7,887 nt of DNA from UBA6078 sp964468685 (GTDB taxonomy: Bacteria > Desulfobacterota > Syntrophia > Syntrophales > UBA2210): positions 1-7,887 of the forward strand of contig CAYXUH010000082.1 in assembly GCA_964468685.1 (NCBI GenBank), in the 5' to 3' direction. Shown here piece by piece: positions 1 through 6,708 of this stretch. Positions within the stretch are counted from its first letter, which is position 1. Every line of letters begins with the position of its first letter. Position numbers and translations under genes: made by a program. The notes beneath the pieces were generated by a model. That model was given only the letters and a program-made list of their open reading frames with translations. It made no database searches and had not been told where the DNA came from.

Positions 1-110
1 TTTTTAAACAAAACCGAGATACTTTTGCAAAATAGAATTATCAGGTTTACGCCTAATTTTCGGTCCATTGTTAAGGCCTATAGCTTTTAGAAATAGGCAT
101 CAAACTCACC
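1..110. other. AT-rich non-coding left edge
   Basis: This stretch lies downstream of the minus-strand GH130 gene. I see no gene or RNA in it. Its one structural element is a short inverted repeat at 76-98, listed separately. It is clearly richer in A and T than the coding DNA that follows. Confidence 0.5.
76..98 (-). terminator. Weak hairpin after the GH130 stop codon
   Basis: GCCTAT (76-81) and ATAGGC (93-98) are perfect 6-bp inverted arms around an 11-nt loop, 12 nt beyond the stop codon of the minus-strand GH130 gene. The position suits a transcript end. However, no U-tract follows the hairpin on the minus strand, so it is not a classical intrinsic terminator. It may be an mRNA 3' end structure or chance. 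Confidence 0.22.
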
Positions 111-1586
111 TCAATCATTCAACAATTTGTCCATAAGCTCATCCATCCGCACCGTGGCGAAGCCCGAGGCATAATCCGACATCCCGTACGGTATGATAAG
201 GTCACCATTACGAATGAGAGAGCCGCAGGAATAGACGACATTCGGGACGTAGCCTTCCCTCTCTTCCTCATTGGCCATCAGCAGCGGTTCCTTCAACTGG
301 CCGATAATGTGAGAGGGATCCTCCAAGTCGAGCAGGACGGCCCCCAGGCTGTATCTCCTCATCGGCCCCACCCCATGGGTGATCAGAAGCCACCCCTTCT
401 CCGTTTCAAGGGGCGAGCCGCAGTTCCCCAGTTGAATGAACTCCCAGGGATACTGGGGCTCCTGTATCTTACTGGCATCTTGCCAGACGTGGATGTCGTC
501 GGAAAACATCAGGTAATTATTGAACCCGTCATAGCGGGAGAGCATGGCGTATTGCCCCCTGATTCTTCTCGGGAAAAGGGCCAGGTTCTTGTTCTGGGTA
601 TACTCGCCATGGATAGGACTTATCTTGAAATGATAGAAGTCTTTCGTCTCTATCGATTTAGGCATAATGGTATATCCGTCATACGCCGTGTATGTCGCAA
701 AATAGGTAACGCTGCCGTCATCGTCGATAAATTTTACGAACCGCGCGTCTTCGATGCCGTTGCTTTCATGGGGGGAGACCGGAAAGATGGCACGTTCAGA
801 TATGTCGGTGTCCAGGGAAAAGGTGATCTCATAATGCGAACTGGCCAGCCAGTTCATGGAATCGATTACCTTCTTTTTGGTGTAGGTGAGGGGTATGTCT
901 CTGGTGACCCCGGCAATGCTTTCCTGCAGGTCGCAATAGAGAAAACTGTCGCCCAGCCTGTCCATAACGGCGCCGACGATATCTTTCTTGACATGCATCT
1001 CGCGCAGTTTTTCCAGAAACTGCTCCTTGTCATACACGTGGAGCTTCAGGGCCTCGGGCAGATCAACAAATCTTCCGGCGGGTTTGAAGATCAGCTCGTT
1101 GTCCCGGGTAAGGATGCCGCTCCTGAAGACAATGGATGAGATATGCCCCTCCCCGACCGCACGAAAACTGACGATAACGCGTGTTCCCCCCTCGTCGCGG
1201 GTTCCTTGGTTGGGGTCTTCTATGATTGAGGGATTAAAAAAAGCGGCAGCCTCGATGGCGTATTCCAAGGTAAAGTAAGACCCGATCAGCAGTTTCCTTT
1301 TGAGAGACAGAGGCTTTGAAAATATGCCGGGATCCGATGCCAGGATGTCTTTTACGGTATCAAAATTTTTCTCAAATATTTTAGTGATGTTGCGGTGCCG
1401 GCTTGAAAAATCCATCAGGACTTCGTTGAGTGCTATATCAACCTTCTGGTCGGAGAAGGCCAATATCCGGTTGATGATAATTTTTGCCCTCTTCCCATCG
1501 CCGGAACCGGGCAGATAGAACTTGGCAATGACCCGCGTTGGATCAGGATAAAATTTGTTTGGTAATCGTTTTACAGTTAAGCCCAT
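111..1586 (-). CDS. GH130-family glycoside phosphorylase/hydrolase, long form
   Basis: This 491-aa protein has a C-terminal half (about residues 265-485) that reads as a GH130 (DUF377) five-bladed beta-propeller. Family landmarks in order are NGIEDAR (276-282; the Asp of this motif, D280, is the expected general acid), GNCGSPLETEKGWLLITHGV (387-406), RYSLGAVLLDLEDP (411-424), GYVPNVVYSCGSLI (445-458) and IIPYGMSD (464-471). GH130 enzymes phosphorolyse or hydrolyse beta-mannosides. The exact substrate cannot be told from sequence here. The protein is longer than the usual 300-400 residues because of an N-terminal region of about 230-260 residues that I do not recognise. There is no signal peptide, so it is probably cytoplasmic. 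The ATG start has GAGG at 1592-1595, 5 nt upstream. It lies 118 bp downstream of proC on the same strand, so co-transcription is possible but not shown. No mannan-use genes are nearby. Confidence 0.85.
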   Translation of the reverse strand: MGLTVKRLPNKFYPDPTRVIAKFYLPGSGDGKRAKIIINRILAFSDQKVDIALNEVLMDFSSRHRNITKIFEKNFDTVKDILASDPGIFSKPLSLKRKLLIGSYFTLEYAIEAAAFFNPSIIEDPNQGTRDEGGTRVIVSFRAVGEGHISSIVFRSGILTRDNELIFKPAGRFVDLPEALKLHVYDKEQFLEKLREMHVKKDIVGAVMDRLGDSFLYCDLQESIAGVTRDIPLTYTKKKVIDSMNWLASSHYEITFSLDTDISERAIFPVSPHESNGIEDARFVKFIDDDGSVTYFATYTAYDGYTIMPKSIETKDFYHFKISPIHGEYTQNKNLALFPRRIRGQYAMLSRYDGFNNYLMFSDDIHVWQDASKIQEPQYPWEFIQLGNCGSPLETEKGWLLITHGVGPMRRYSLGAVLLDLEDPSHIIGQLKEPLLMANEEEREGYVPNVVYSCGSLIRNGDLIIPYGMSDYASGFATVRMDELMDKLLND

Positions 1587-1614
1587 TGTCGCCTCGTATA
1601 GGAATATATTTCGG

Positions 1615-1627
1615 TTTGTAATACAAA
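1615..1627. promoter_or_regulatory. 13-bp palindrome upstream of the GH130 gene
   Basis: TTTGTA (1615-1620) and TACAAA (1622-1627) form a perfect palindrome around one central base, about 29-41 nt upstream of the GH130 start codon. An AT-rich TATATT box (minus strand, 1608-1603) lies just downstream, so the palindrome would sit in the spacer or -35 area of a promoter for this gene. That position suits an operator, but no matching -35 is visible and no regulator is identified. It could also arise by chance in AT-rich DNA. Confidence 0.25.
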
Positions 1628-1704
1628 GAACTCAGCATGTCCCTTTTTTTTGCTGATGGCATGATTTCCGGTGGGCCGGTGGAACGCCACATGTCAGTAG
1701 CCGA

Positions 1705-2514
1705 CTATTCCCCCCCTAATTCCTTTGACCTTTTTGTCGCGGCCTCCACTGCCGCAGCGAGGGTTTCACTGATTTTCCCGGCCTTGAGCACCTTGATGCC
1801 TTCTATGGTGGTTCCCCCGGGGGAGGTGACCATGTCGGTGAGCTGGGCCGGTGTCTTGCCTGAGTTGAGACAGAGTCTAGCGGCTCCGAGCATGGTTTGG
1901 GCCGCCAGCTTCAGGGCAGTCCCGCCCTCAAGCCCTTGATTGACACCAGCCTGTGCCAGCGCGTCTATGATGATGAATCCGTAGGCGGGGCCGCTCCCGC
2001 TGAGACCGGTGACCGCGTCGATCAGTTTCTCTTCGACGACAACGCTCATTCCCACGGAGTCGAATATCCGGCGGGCCGCGGTGATATCTCTTTCAGTGGC
2101 GTTCCTGCCGCCGGCAAGGGCCGCCGCCCCTTCTCCAATGAGAGCGGGGGTGTTCGGCATGACCCTGATGACGCGGGTCTCTTCCCCCAGAATTTTCTCC
2201 ATAAACCCGAGGGTAACACCCGCCGCGATGGAGATGATGAGCTTGCCTGACGCGGCATCGGCCATGTCTTTCAATACCTCTTCCATATTTTGGGGTTTGA
2301 CCGCCAGGATAACGGTGGCAGAACCCTCCACAGCGGCCGTGAAATCTTCCGAAACACCGACATGAAGGGTATCCCTGAAGTGGTCGAGCCGTTCCTTTCG
2401 TATGTCATGGACGGTTATATCCCCCGCACGCGCCAGGCCGCCTGCAATAATTCCCCCGGCGAGCGCCTCGCCCATGTTTCCTGCTCCTATGATACAGATC
2501 TTCTCTTCTCGCAT
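1705..2514 (-). CDS. proC: Pyrroline-5-carboxylate reductase
   Basis: This 269-aa protein has normal family length and catalyses the last step of proline synthesis, the NAD(P)H-dependent reduction of 1-pyrroline-5-carboxylate to L-proline in the cytoplasm. The N-terminal Rossmann fold starts at once with IIGAGNMGEALAGG (residues 8-21). It continues with AVKPQN (71-76) and VMPNTPALIGEG (118-129). The C-terminal dimerisation and active-site domain contains TGLSGSGPAYGF (169-180) and the family signature DMVTSPGGTTIEGIKVL (227-243). All expected motifs are intact. The ATG start has GGGAGG at 2528-2533, although the 13-nt spacing is rather long; no in-frame start lies between. It is divergent from yggT and upstream of the GH130 gene on the same strand. 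Proline synthesis is a housekeeping role, and nothing suggests a special function here. Confidence 0.96.
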   Translation of the reverse strand: MREEKICIIGAGNMGEALAGGIIAGGLARAGDITVHDIRKERLDHFRDTLHVGVSEDFTAAVEGSATVILAVKPQNMEEVLKDMADAASGKLIISIAAGVTLGFMEKILGEETRVIRVMPNTPALIGEGAAALAGGRNATERDITAARRIFDSVGMSVVVEEKLIDAVTGLSGSGPAYGFIIIDALAQAGVNQGLEGGTALKLAAQTMLGAARLCLNSGKTPAQLTDMVTSPGGTTIEGIKVLKAGKISETLAAAVEAATKRSKELGGE

Positions 2515-2527
2515 CGTGGTGTGACAA

Positions 2528-2533
2528 CCTCCC
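2528..2533 (-). promoter_or_regulatory. Ribosome binding site of proC
   Basis: On the minus strand this reads GGGAGG, the best Shine-Dalgarno match before the proC ATG. The spacing of 13 nt is longer than usual. A second GGGAGG (2556-2561) lies further upstream, inside a hairpin. Confidence 0.5.
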
Positions 2534-2546
2534 TGTCTGCAAGGAA

Positions 2547-2562
2547 CGGGGGAAACCTCCCG
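2547..2562 (-). other. GC-rich hairpin in the proC leader
   Basis: CGGGGG (2547-2552) pairs with CC-CCCG (2556-2562, T2558 bulged) around an AAA loop on the plus strand; the minus-strand transcript forms the mirror structure. It lies between the divergent start codons, about 33 nt upstream of the proC start. In the proC mRNA it would bury a second GGGAGG copy while leaving the functional one at 2528-2533 free. A regulatory role is speculative. Confidence 0.28.
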
Positions 2563-2582
2563 CCCTTTATGGAAAACATGTC

Positions 2583-2611
2583 TTGACTTTTAAGGTGGCA
2601 ATTACTATTCA
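2583..2611 (+). promoter_or_regulatory. Candidate sigma70 promoter of the yggT run
   Basis: TTGACT (2583-2588, 5 of 6 to the -35 consensus) is followed after exactly 17 bp by TATTCA (2606-2611, only 3 of 6 to the -10 consensus). It would start transcription about 20 nt before the yggT ATG. The strong -35 and correct spacing are in favour; the poor -10 is against. Confidence 0.3.
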
Positions 2612-2639
2612 TAACTTATTTTAATCCAAAGGGGAAGCG

Positions 2640-2939
2640 ATGTTTGTCGTAGGAAATTTCATAGAGGCGATTGCCAGGATTATCGACATAGGGCTTACGT
2701 TGTATATGTGGCTTATTATCATACGGGCTATTATCTCCTGGGTAAACCCCGACCCCTATAATCCCATAATCCGGTTTTTATATAGCGTAACGGAACCGGT
2801 GCTCTACCAGGTCCGAAGGCTGATCCCGATGAAGGGCATCGGTATAGATTTTTCCCCGATTATCGTGATTCTGGTCATTGTGTTCCTGCAGTCTTTTCTT
2901 GTGAGGACCATGCTGCAGCTCGCGGTTAATTTCAGATAG
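2640..2939 (+). CDS. yggT: YggT-family inner-membrane protein
   Basis: This 99-aa protein carries two hydrophobic segments (about residues 6-33 and 71-95) joined by a conserved loop. The loop has the YggT hallmarks SWVNPDPYNPIIRFLYSVTE (33-52), P53, RRLIP (59-63) and G68-D70-F71-SP. YggT proteins are small membrane proteins of poorly defined role; links to osmotic or cation tolerance, cell division and thylakoid biogenesis (plant and cyanobacterial relatives) have been suggested. This single-repeat form is a normal size for many bacteria; enterobacterial YggT has the unit twice. The ATG start is preceded by AAAGGGGAAG (2628-2637). It is first in the plus-strand run, 28 bp ahead of the DUF167 gene by the longest reading of that gene, and divergent from proC, with which yggT is often neighbours. 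Confidence 0.92.
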   Translation: MFVVGNFIEAIARIIDIGLTLYMWLIIIRAIISWVNPDPYNPIIRFLYSVTEPVLYQVRRLIPMKGIGIDFSPIIVILVIVFLQSFLVRTMLQLAVNFR

Positions 2940-2962
2940 CAGTCTTTCCGGGTACGCACAGC

Positions 2963-2968
2963 AAGGGG
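2963..2968 (+). promoter_or_regulatory. Ribosome binding site that sets the yggU start
   Basis: AAGGGG at 2963-2968 lies 5 nt before ATG 2974. A GTG in the same frame at 2968 overlaps this site and lacks its own Shine-Dalgarno sequence, so ATG 2974 is preferred. Confidence 0.5.
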
Positions 2969-2973
2969 TGGTT

Positions 2974-3255
2974 ATGATCCCGGTCGGTGAAACAGCGGAT
3001 GGTGTCGTGTTCAATATCAGGGTTATCCCGCGCGCATCCAGATGCGAGCTTGCGGGCGTCCAGGGCGACGCGCTGAAGCTCAGGATAACGGCGCCCCCCG
3101 TCGAGGGTGCGGCCAACAAAGAATGCATACGCTTCCTTTCAGACGTACTGGGCGTGAAGCGATCTCAGATAAAGATCATAGCCGGGCACCGATCAAAGAA
3201 CAAGAAGGTTTCCATCTCGGGGATACACAGGAAAGACATTGAAGGTGTGGTGTAG
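2974..3255 (+). CDS. yggU: DUF167 / YggU-family protein
   Basis: This small soluble protein of 93 aa (95 if the GTG at 2968 is used) has the DUF167 core almost end to end. The landmarks are VIPRASR (17-23), GDALKLRITAPPVEGAANKE (31-50), FLSDVLGVKRSQIKIIAGHR (54-73) and SKNKKVSISG (74-83). The PPVEGAAN motif is diagnostic. The biochemical function is unknown; solved structures of relatives show a compact alpha/beta fold. It follows yggT closely, a pairing conserved in many bacteria, and precedes the histidine kinase by 45 nt, so all four plus-strand genes may form one transcript. The protein is complete with no missing motif. Confidence 0.92.
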   Translation: MIPVGETADGVVFNIRVIPRASRCELAGVQGDALKLRITAPPVEGAANKECIRFLSDVLGVKRSQIKIIAGHRSKNKKVSISGIHRKDIEGVV

Positions 3256-3286
3256 AAGAGGAAAGGATTCTTTCCCTACCCGCATG

Positions 3287-3292
3287 AGGAGG
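3287..3292 (+). promoter_or_regulatory. Ribosome binding site that sets the kinase TTG start
   Basis: AGGAGG, a perfect Shine-Dalgarno core, lies 8 nt before TTG 3301. The ATG at 3284 is out of frame. A second TTG at 3304 is 11 nt away and less well spaced. The first ATG in the frame would be at 3424, which removes the first membrane segment, so TTG 3301 is the best start. Confidence 0.75.
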
Positions 3293-3300
3293 ACAGGGGA

Positions 3301-5364
3301 TTGTTGCGACATATCTTCAGAGAAAATCTGCAGAAACGACTCGTATTGGGATTCCTGGTGGCTACCTGTCTCACCGGTGTGGTGGCTACGCTCGTCGGCA
3401 TAAAAATAATCAGCAGCAATACCATGGATGAGGCGCAGAGGAAGGTCCAGCAGGACATAAACACGGCGAAGCTCATCTATGGGTACAATATGGAACGGTT
3501 GGCCTTTCAGATCCGCTGTGTTGCCCTGCGGTCTCCCCTGGGAGACGCGATTTCTTCCGGTGACGTATCCTCCCTGGGAGACCTGAAGAGGCTCATACGC
3601 AGGGGAACAGAAACACCGGATGAACAGGGGACCAACTGTATATGTATTGACATGCTTTCACTGGTTGATGCAGAGGGCACCGTCCTGTACCGGGCCTCCA
3701 ACCCGGCTGTCAAGGGAGACAATGTCTTGTGGGACCCGGTCATACAGGAATGTCTCGACAAAAAAGCATCCCTGTCGGCAACGGAACTAATCCCCCTGGA
3801 AAAGATACGACGGGAGAACCCTCACCTTTCGGAGCGCCTTGCAATACCGATCGTAAAGACGCCTCAGTCGATAGAAATCGGTCAGGAGAGCCTGTCCGAG
3901 GGAATGGTGCTCAGAGCGGCCTATCCCATCTTTGACGCGCACGGTGATCTCAGGGGCGCGCTTGTCGGGGGCGTCTTGCTGAACAGAGATTATGCCATGG
4001 TAGATAAGATAAAAGAGACGGTATTCCATGACGAAAAATACGAGAATCTTGATATGGGATTTGCCACAATATTCCAGGGGGGGGTTCGCATATCCACCAA
4101 CGTGATGACGGAGGATTCCGAGAGGGCGATCGGTACGGTTGTCTCCAAAGAGGTATATGAAAAAGTTGTTGAAGAGGGCAGGGACTGGGTTGGAAGGGCC
4201 TTTGTCGTCAACGATTGGTATCTCAGCACATATGTGCCGATATATAATATAGACAATGACATCATAGGAATGCTTTACGTTGGTATACTGGAGGCGAAAT
4301 ACAACGACATGCGGCTCTACGCCATGTGGGTCTTCCTGGGTGTCACGACCCTCGGCATGATCGTTGCCTTCATTATCTCGTTTCGCATGGGACACAGCAT
4401 TATAGAGAGGATACGCATACTGAAACAGGCCACGGAGACCATAGGGACCGGGGATCTCGATTATCGACTCCCCTCCAGCAGGTCCTCCGACTTCGGTATG
4501 CTGGACGAGGCCTTCAATGATATGGTCACGTCACTTCGGGATCGCGATGAAAGGCTTAAAAAGGCCCTTCGGCAGCTGACGGAAACGGAACGCCTAGTCT
4601 CCCTCGGGCAGATGGCGGCCGGGGTTGCCCATGAAATGAACAATCCCCTCGGCGGCATACTCCTCTACAGTAACCTCGTCCTGGAGGAACTCCCCGAGGA
4701 CAGCACGGCGCGGGAGAATATGGACAAGATCGTCTATCAGACAAACCGGTGCAAGGAGATCGTTCAGAACCTCCTCGATTTTGCCCGGACCCCTTCGGGC
4801 GAGATGTTGCCGCTCGATATAAATGAGGTACTTCTGACATCGCTGAGTCTGGTGAAGGACCAATCGATGTTTCGAGGAATAGAGATAGAGACAGATTTCC
4901 CGGAGGGCCTTCACGAGGTGCATGGCGACCGCTCACGCCTGGAGCAGGTCTTTTTGAATCTGTTTATCAATGCCTCTGATTCGATGGCCGAGGGGGGCAG
5001 GCTGACGGTGACGACAAGGATGACCAGCAGGTTTCCCTCCGATGCTGAAGAAGGTACGGAGATGGAGAGGATATGCCTCCTGGCCAGTCCCCATACCATC
5101 AAGATCACCATATCGGATACGGGAAAGGGGATAGACAAGGCCTATCTGGCCCATATATTTGAGCCGTTCTTTACCACGAAGGACCCGGGGCAGGGGACCG
5201 GTCTGGGCCTGTCCATTGCCTATGGGATCGTTCGCAAGCATGACGGGTTTGTCGATGTGGAGAGCGAACCCGGGCGGGGAACGACCTTTTTTATTTTTCT
5301 GCCCGCCAAGGGGGACGGCGAATCCGCATGGAACAAGATTATGGGGGACATAGAGGTTGGTTGA
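3301..5364 (+). CDS. Membrane sensor histidine kinase (double Cache, HAMP, HisKA, HATPase)
   Basis: This 687-aa kinase should sense an extracytoplasmic signal and phosphorylate the response regulator encoded next. In order: TM1 (about 14-37); a periplasmic double-Cache-like region (38-340), including RASNP (131-135), GMVLRAAYPI (201-210), GGVLLNRDY (223-231), ISTNV (264-268) and VNDWY (303-307); TM2 (341-361); HAMP (about 362-415); a short coiled linker; and HisKA with H444 in VAHEMNNPL. The HATPase domain follows, with an N-box ending INASD (N557), the DTGKG box (606-610), FEPFFTTK (620-627) and GQGTGLGLS (630-638). All catalytic motifs are intact. Four cysteines (C73, C113, C115, C151) sit in the first half of the sensor region, two as CxC. 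HAMP lacks the usual early proline. The start is TTG, supported by AGGAGG. The stop overlaps the regulator start by 8 bp, so translation is probably coupled. The ligand is unknown. Confidence 0.94.
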   Translation: MLRHIFRENLQKRLVLGFLVATCLTGVVATLVGIKIISSNTMDEAQRKVQQDINTAKLIYGYNMERLAFQIRCVALRSPLGDAISSGDVSSLGDLKRLIRRGTETPDEQGTNCICIDMLSLVDAEGTVLYRASNPAVKGDNVLWDPVIQECLDKKASLSATELIPLEKIRRENPHLSERLAIPIVKTPQSIEIGQESLSEGMVLRAAYPIFDAHGDLRGALVGGVLLNRDYAMVDKIKETVFHDEKYENLDMGFATIFQGGVRISTNVMTEDSERAIGTVVSKEVYEKVVEEGRDWVGRAFVVNDWYLSTYVPIYNIDNDIIGMLYVGILEAKYNDMRLYAMWVFLGVTTLGMIVAFIISFRMGHSIIERIRILKQATETIGTGDLDYRLPSSRSSDFGMLDEAFNDMVTSLRDRDERLKKALRQLTETERLVSLGQMAAGVAHEMNNPLGGILLYSNLVLEELPEDSTARENMDKIVYQTNRCKEIVQNLLDFARTPSGEMLPLDINEVLLTSLSLVKDQSMFRGIEIETDFPEGLHEVHGDRSRLEQVFLNLFINASDSMAEGGRLTVTTRMTSRFPSDAEEGTEMERICLLASPHTIKITISDTGKGIDKAYLAHIFEPFFTTKDPGQGTGLGLSIAYGIVRKHDGFVDVESEPGRGTTFFIFLPAKGDGESAWNKIMGDIEVG
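5343..5348 (+). promoter_or_regulatory. Ribosome binding site of the response regulator, inside the kinase gene
   Basis: GGGGGA lies 8 nt before TTG 5357, within the last codons of the kinase. A second purine-rich AGAGG (5352-5356) abuts the start codon and is too close to serve. No in-frame ATG near the start keeps the receiver domain whole, so TTG is the likely start. Confidence 0.45.
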
Positions 5365-6700
5365 GAACATTGCCAAGGCACTGATTATTGATGATGAAGA
5401 TTCTATACGTGACGGGTGCCGCCAGGTGCTTTCCCGTATGGGGTGCATGGTGGATGATACGAATGATGCCACCCGCGGTCTTGAAATGGCGCTCGGTGAT
5501 ACCTATGATCTTATCCTGCTTGACGTTCAGATGCCCGGGATCAGCGGTCTGGATGTGCTGAAAAGGCTCAAGATGGAATCTGCCGTATCCGCCCGTATCA
5601 TTATCATTACCGGATACGGGACTATAGAGATGGCCGTCGAAGCGATGAGACACGGTGCGGTTGATTTTCTGGCGAAACCGTTCAGCACGGCCGAACTGAG
5701 AGATGCGGCTGCCAGTGCTCTGAAAGCCCGTGACACGAGAAGATCAGATGATCTCATTCCCGAGCTTATCGGGGACAGTGACTGCATGCGGAGGTTGAAG
5801 GACACGATCAGGAGGGTGGCATATACCGACAGCACGGTACTGATCACCGGAGAGAGCGGAACGGGAAAAGAGCTTGTCGCCCGGGCGATACAGAAATTCA
5901 GTGTCAGAAAAGATAAACCATTTGTTCCCGTCGACTGTTCCTCCCTCGTGGAGAATCTGATGGAGAGTGAGCTGTTCGGTCATATGAAGGGCGCGTTCAG
6001 CGGAGCGACGCAGTCGCGCGAGGGGCGCTTTCAGATGGCGGATGGGGGTACGCTCTTTCTGGACGAGATATCCAACATATCTCTCGGGACCCAGGCCAAA
6101 CTCCTGAGAGTTATTCAGGAGCGGGAAGTCCCGCGAGTCGGCAGCTCGAAGGCGGACAGGATTGATGTCAGGCTCATAGCGGCGACCAACAAGGACCTGA
6201 GGGCGCAGGTGGCCTCCGGGGAGTTCAGGGAAGACCTCTTCTATCGGATATCGGTGGTCCCGATAGAGATACAACCCCTCAGGGAGCATCCGTCCGATAT
6301 TATTCCCCTCGCGCGGCACTACCTGGACCTGTACACAAAGAGGCATAAGAGTAAGGGGCGACGGTTTTCGAAGGAGGCGCAGCAGTCGTTAATGTCGTAC
6401 ACTTGGCCCGGAAACATCAGGGAAGTGACGAATACCATGGAACGCCTCTCCGTGCTCTGTGATAATGAAACGATCGATCTGTCCGATATCCTTTACTACG
6501 GACAGGATGCGGACACAAAGGCACCCGTGGGGGACTCCCACACCGGAAGGATGACCCTCGTGGATGTCGAGAAGGAACATATCAAAAGGGCTCTGAGCCA
6601 CTTCAATTTCCAGATAGGCAAGACCGCAGCCTTTCTCGGTATCGACAGAAAAACACTGAGGACGAAGATAAAAAACTACGATATAGACCCGGATAGATAA
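5357..6700 (+). CDS. NtrC-family sigma54-dependent response regulator
   Basis: This 447-aa transcription activator has three domains. The receiver (about 7-122) shows the acidic pocket D12-D13, phospho-acceptor D56 in LLDVQMPG, T85 and K107 in AKPF. The sigma54-interacting AAA+ domain (about 137-360) has Walker A GESGTGKE (165-172), the sigma54 loop GAFSGA (212-217), Walker B TLFLDE (232-237), arginine fingers in REDLFYR (R291, R297) and WPGNIREV (350-357). The Fis-type helix-turn-helix (about 403-443) contains GKTAAFLGIDRKTLRTKIK. Phosphorylation by the upstream kinase should drive oligomerisation, ATP hydrolysis and opening of sigma54 promoters. The loop has Ser in place of the usual Thr of GAFTGA, and the preceding FGHM replaces the more common FGHE. 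All other key residues are present. It starts at TTG, overlapping the kinase stop by 8 bp. No obvious sigma54 promoter lies in the window, so targets are unknown. Confidence 0.95.
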   Translation: MVENIAKALIIDDEDSIRDGCRQVLSRMGCMVDDTNDATRGLEMALGDTYDLILLDVQMPGISGLDVLKRLKMESAVSARIIIITGYGTIEMAVEAMRHGAVDFLAKPFSTAELRDAAASALKARDTRRSDDLIPELIGDSDCMRRLKDTIRRVAYTDSTVLITGESGTGKELVARAIQKFSVRKDKPFVPVDCSSLVENLMESELFGHMKGAFSGATQSREGRFQMADGGTLFLDEISNISLGTQAKLLRVIQEREVPRVGSSKADRIDVRLIAATNKDLRAQVASGEFREDLFYRISVVPIEIQPLREHPSDIIPLARHYLDLYTKRHKSKGRRFSKEAQQSLMSYTWPGNIREVTNTMERLSVLCDNETIDLSDILYYGQDADTKAPVGDSHTGRMTLVDVEKEHIKRALSHFNFQIGKTAAFLGIDRKTLRTKIKNYDIDPDR

Positions 6701-6708
6701 AGGGGTCT

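Noticed and set aside
309..1139. A 276-codon plus-strand reading frame
   Set aside because: It lies wholly inside the GH130 gene on the other strand, whose protein shows family motifs. The plus-strand product has no recognisable motif and no Shine-Dalgarno support.
1643..1690. A terminator between proC and the GH130 gene (short GC-rich repeats near 1671-1690 and a T8 run)
   Set aside because: The T-run lies on the plus strand and precedes the repeats there; on the minus strand it reads as A8. Neither orientation gives a stem followed by U residues for the proC transcript.
3787..4395. A 202-codon minus-strand reading frame opposite the kinase sensor region
   Set aside because: The kinase frame here encodes conserved Cache motifs. 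The antisense product looks like low-information shadow sequence.
5744..6346. A 200-codon minus-strand reading frame opposite the AAA+ domain
   Set aside because: The sense strand encodes Walker A, GAFSGA and Walker B; the antisense frame is a shadow.
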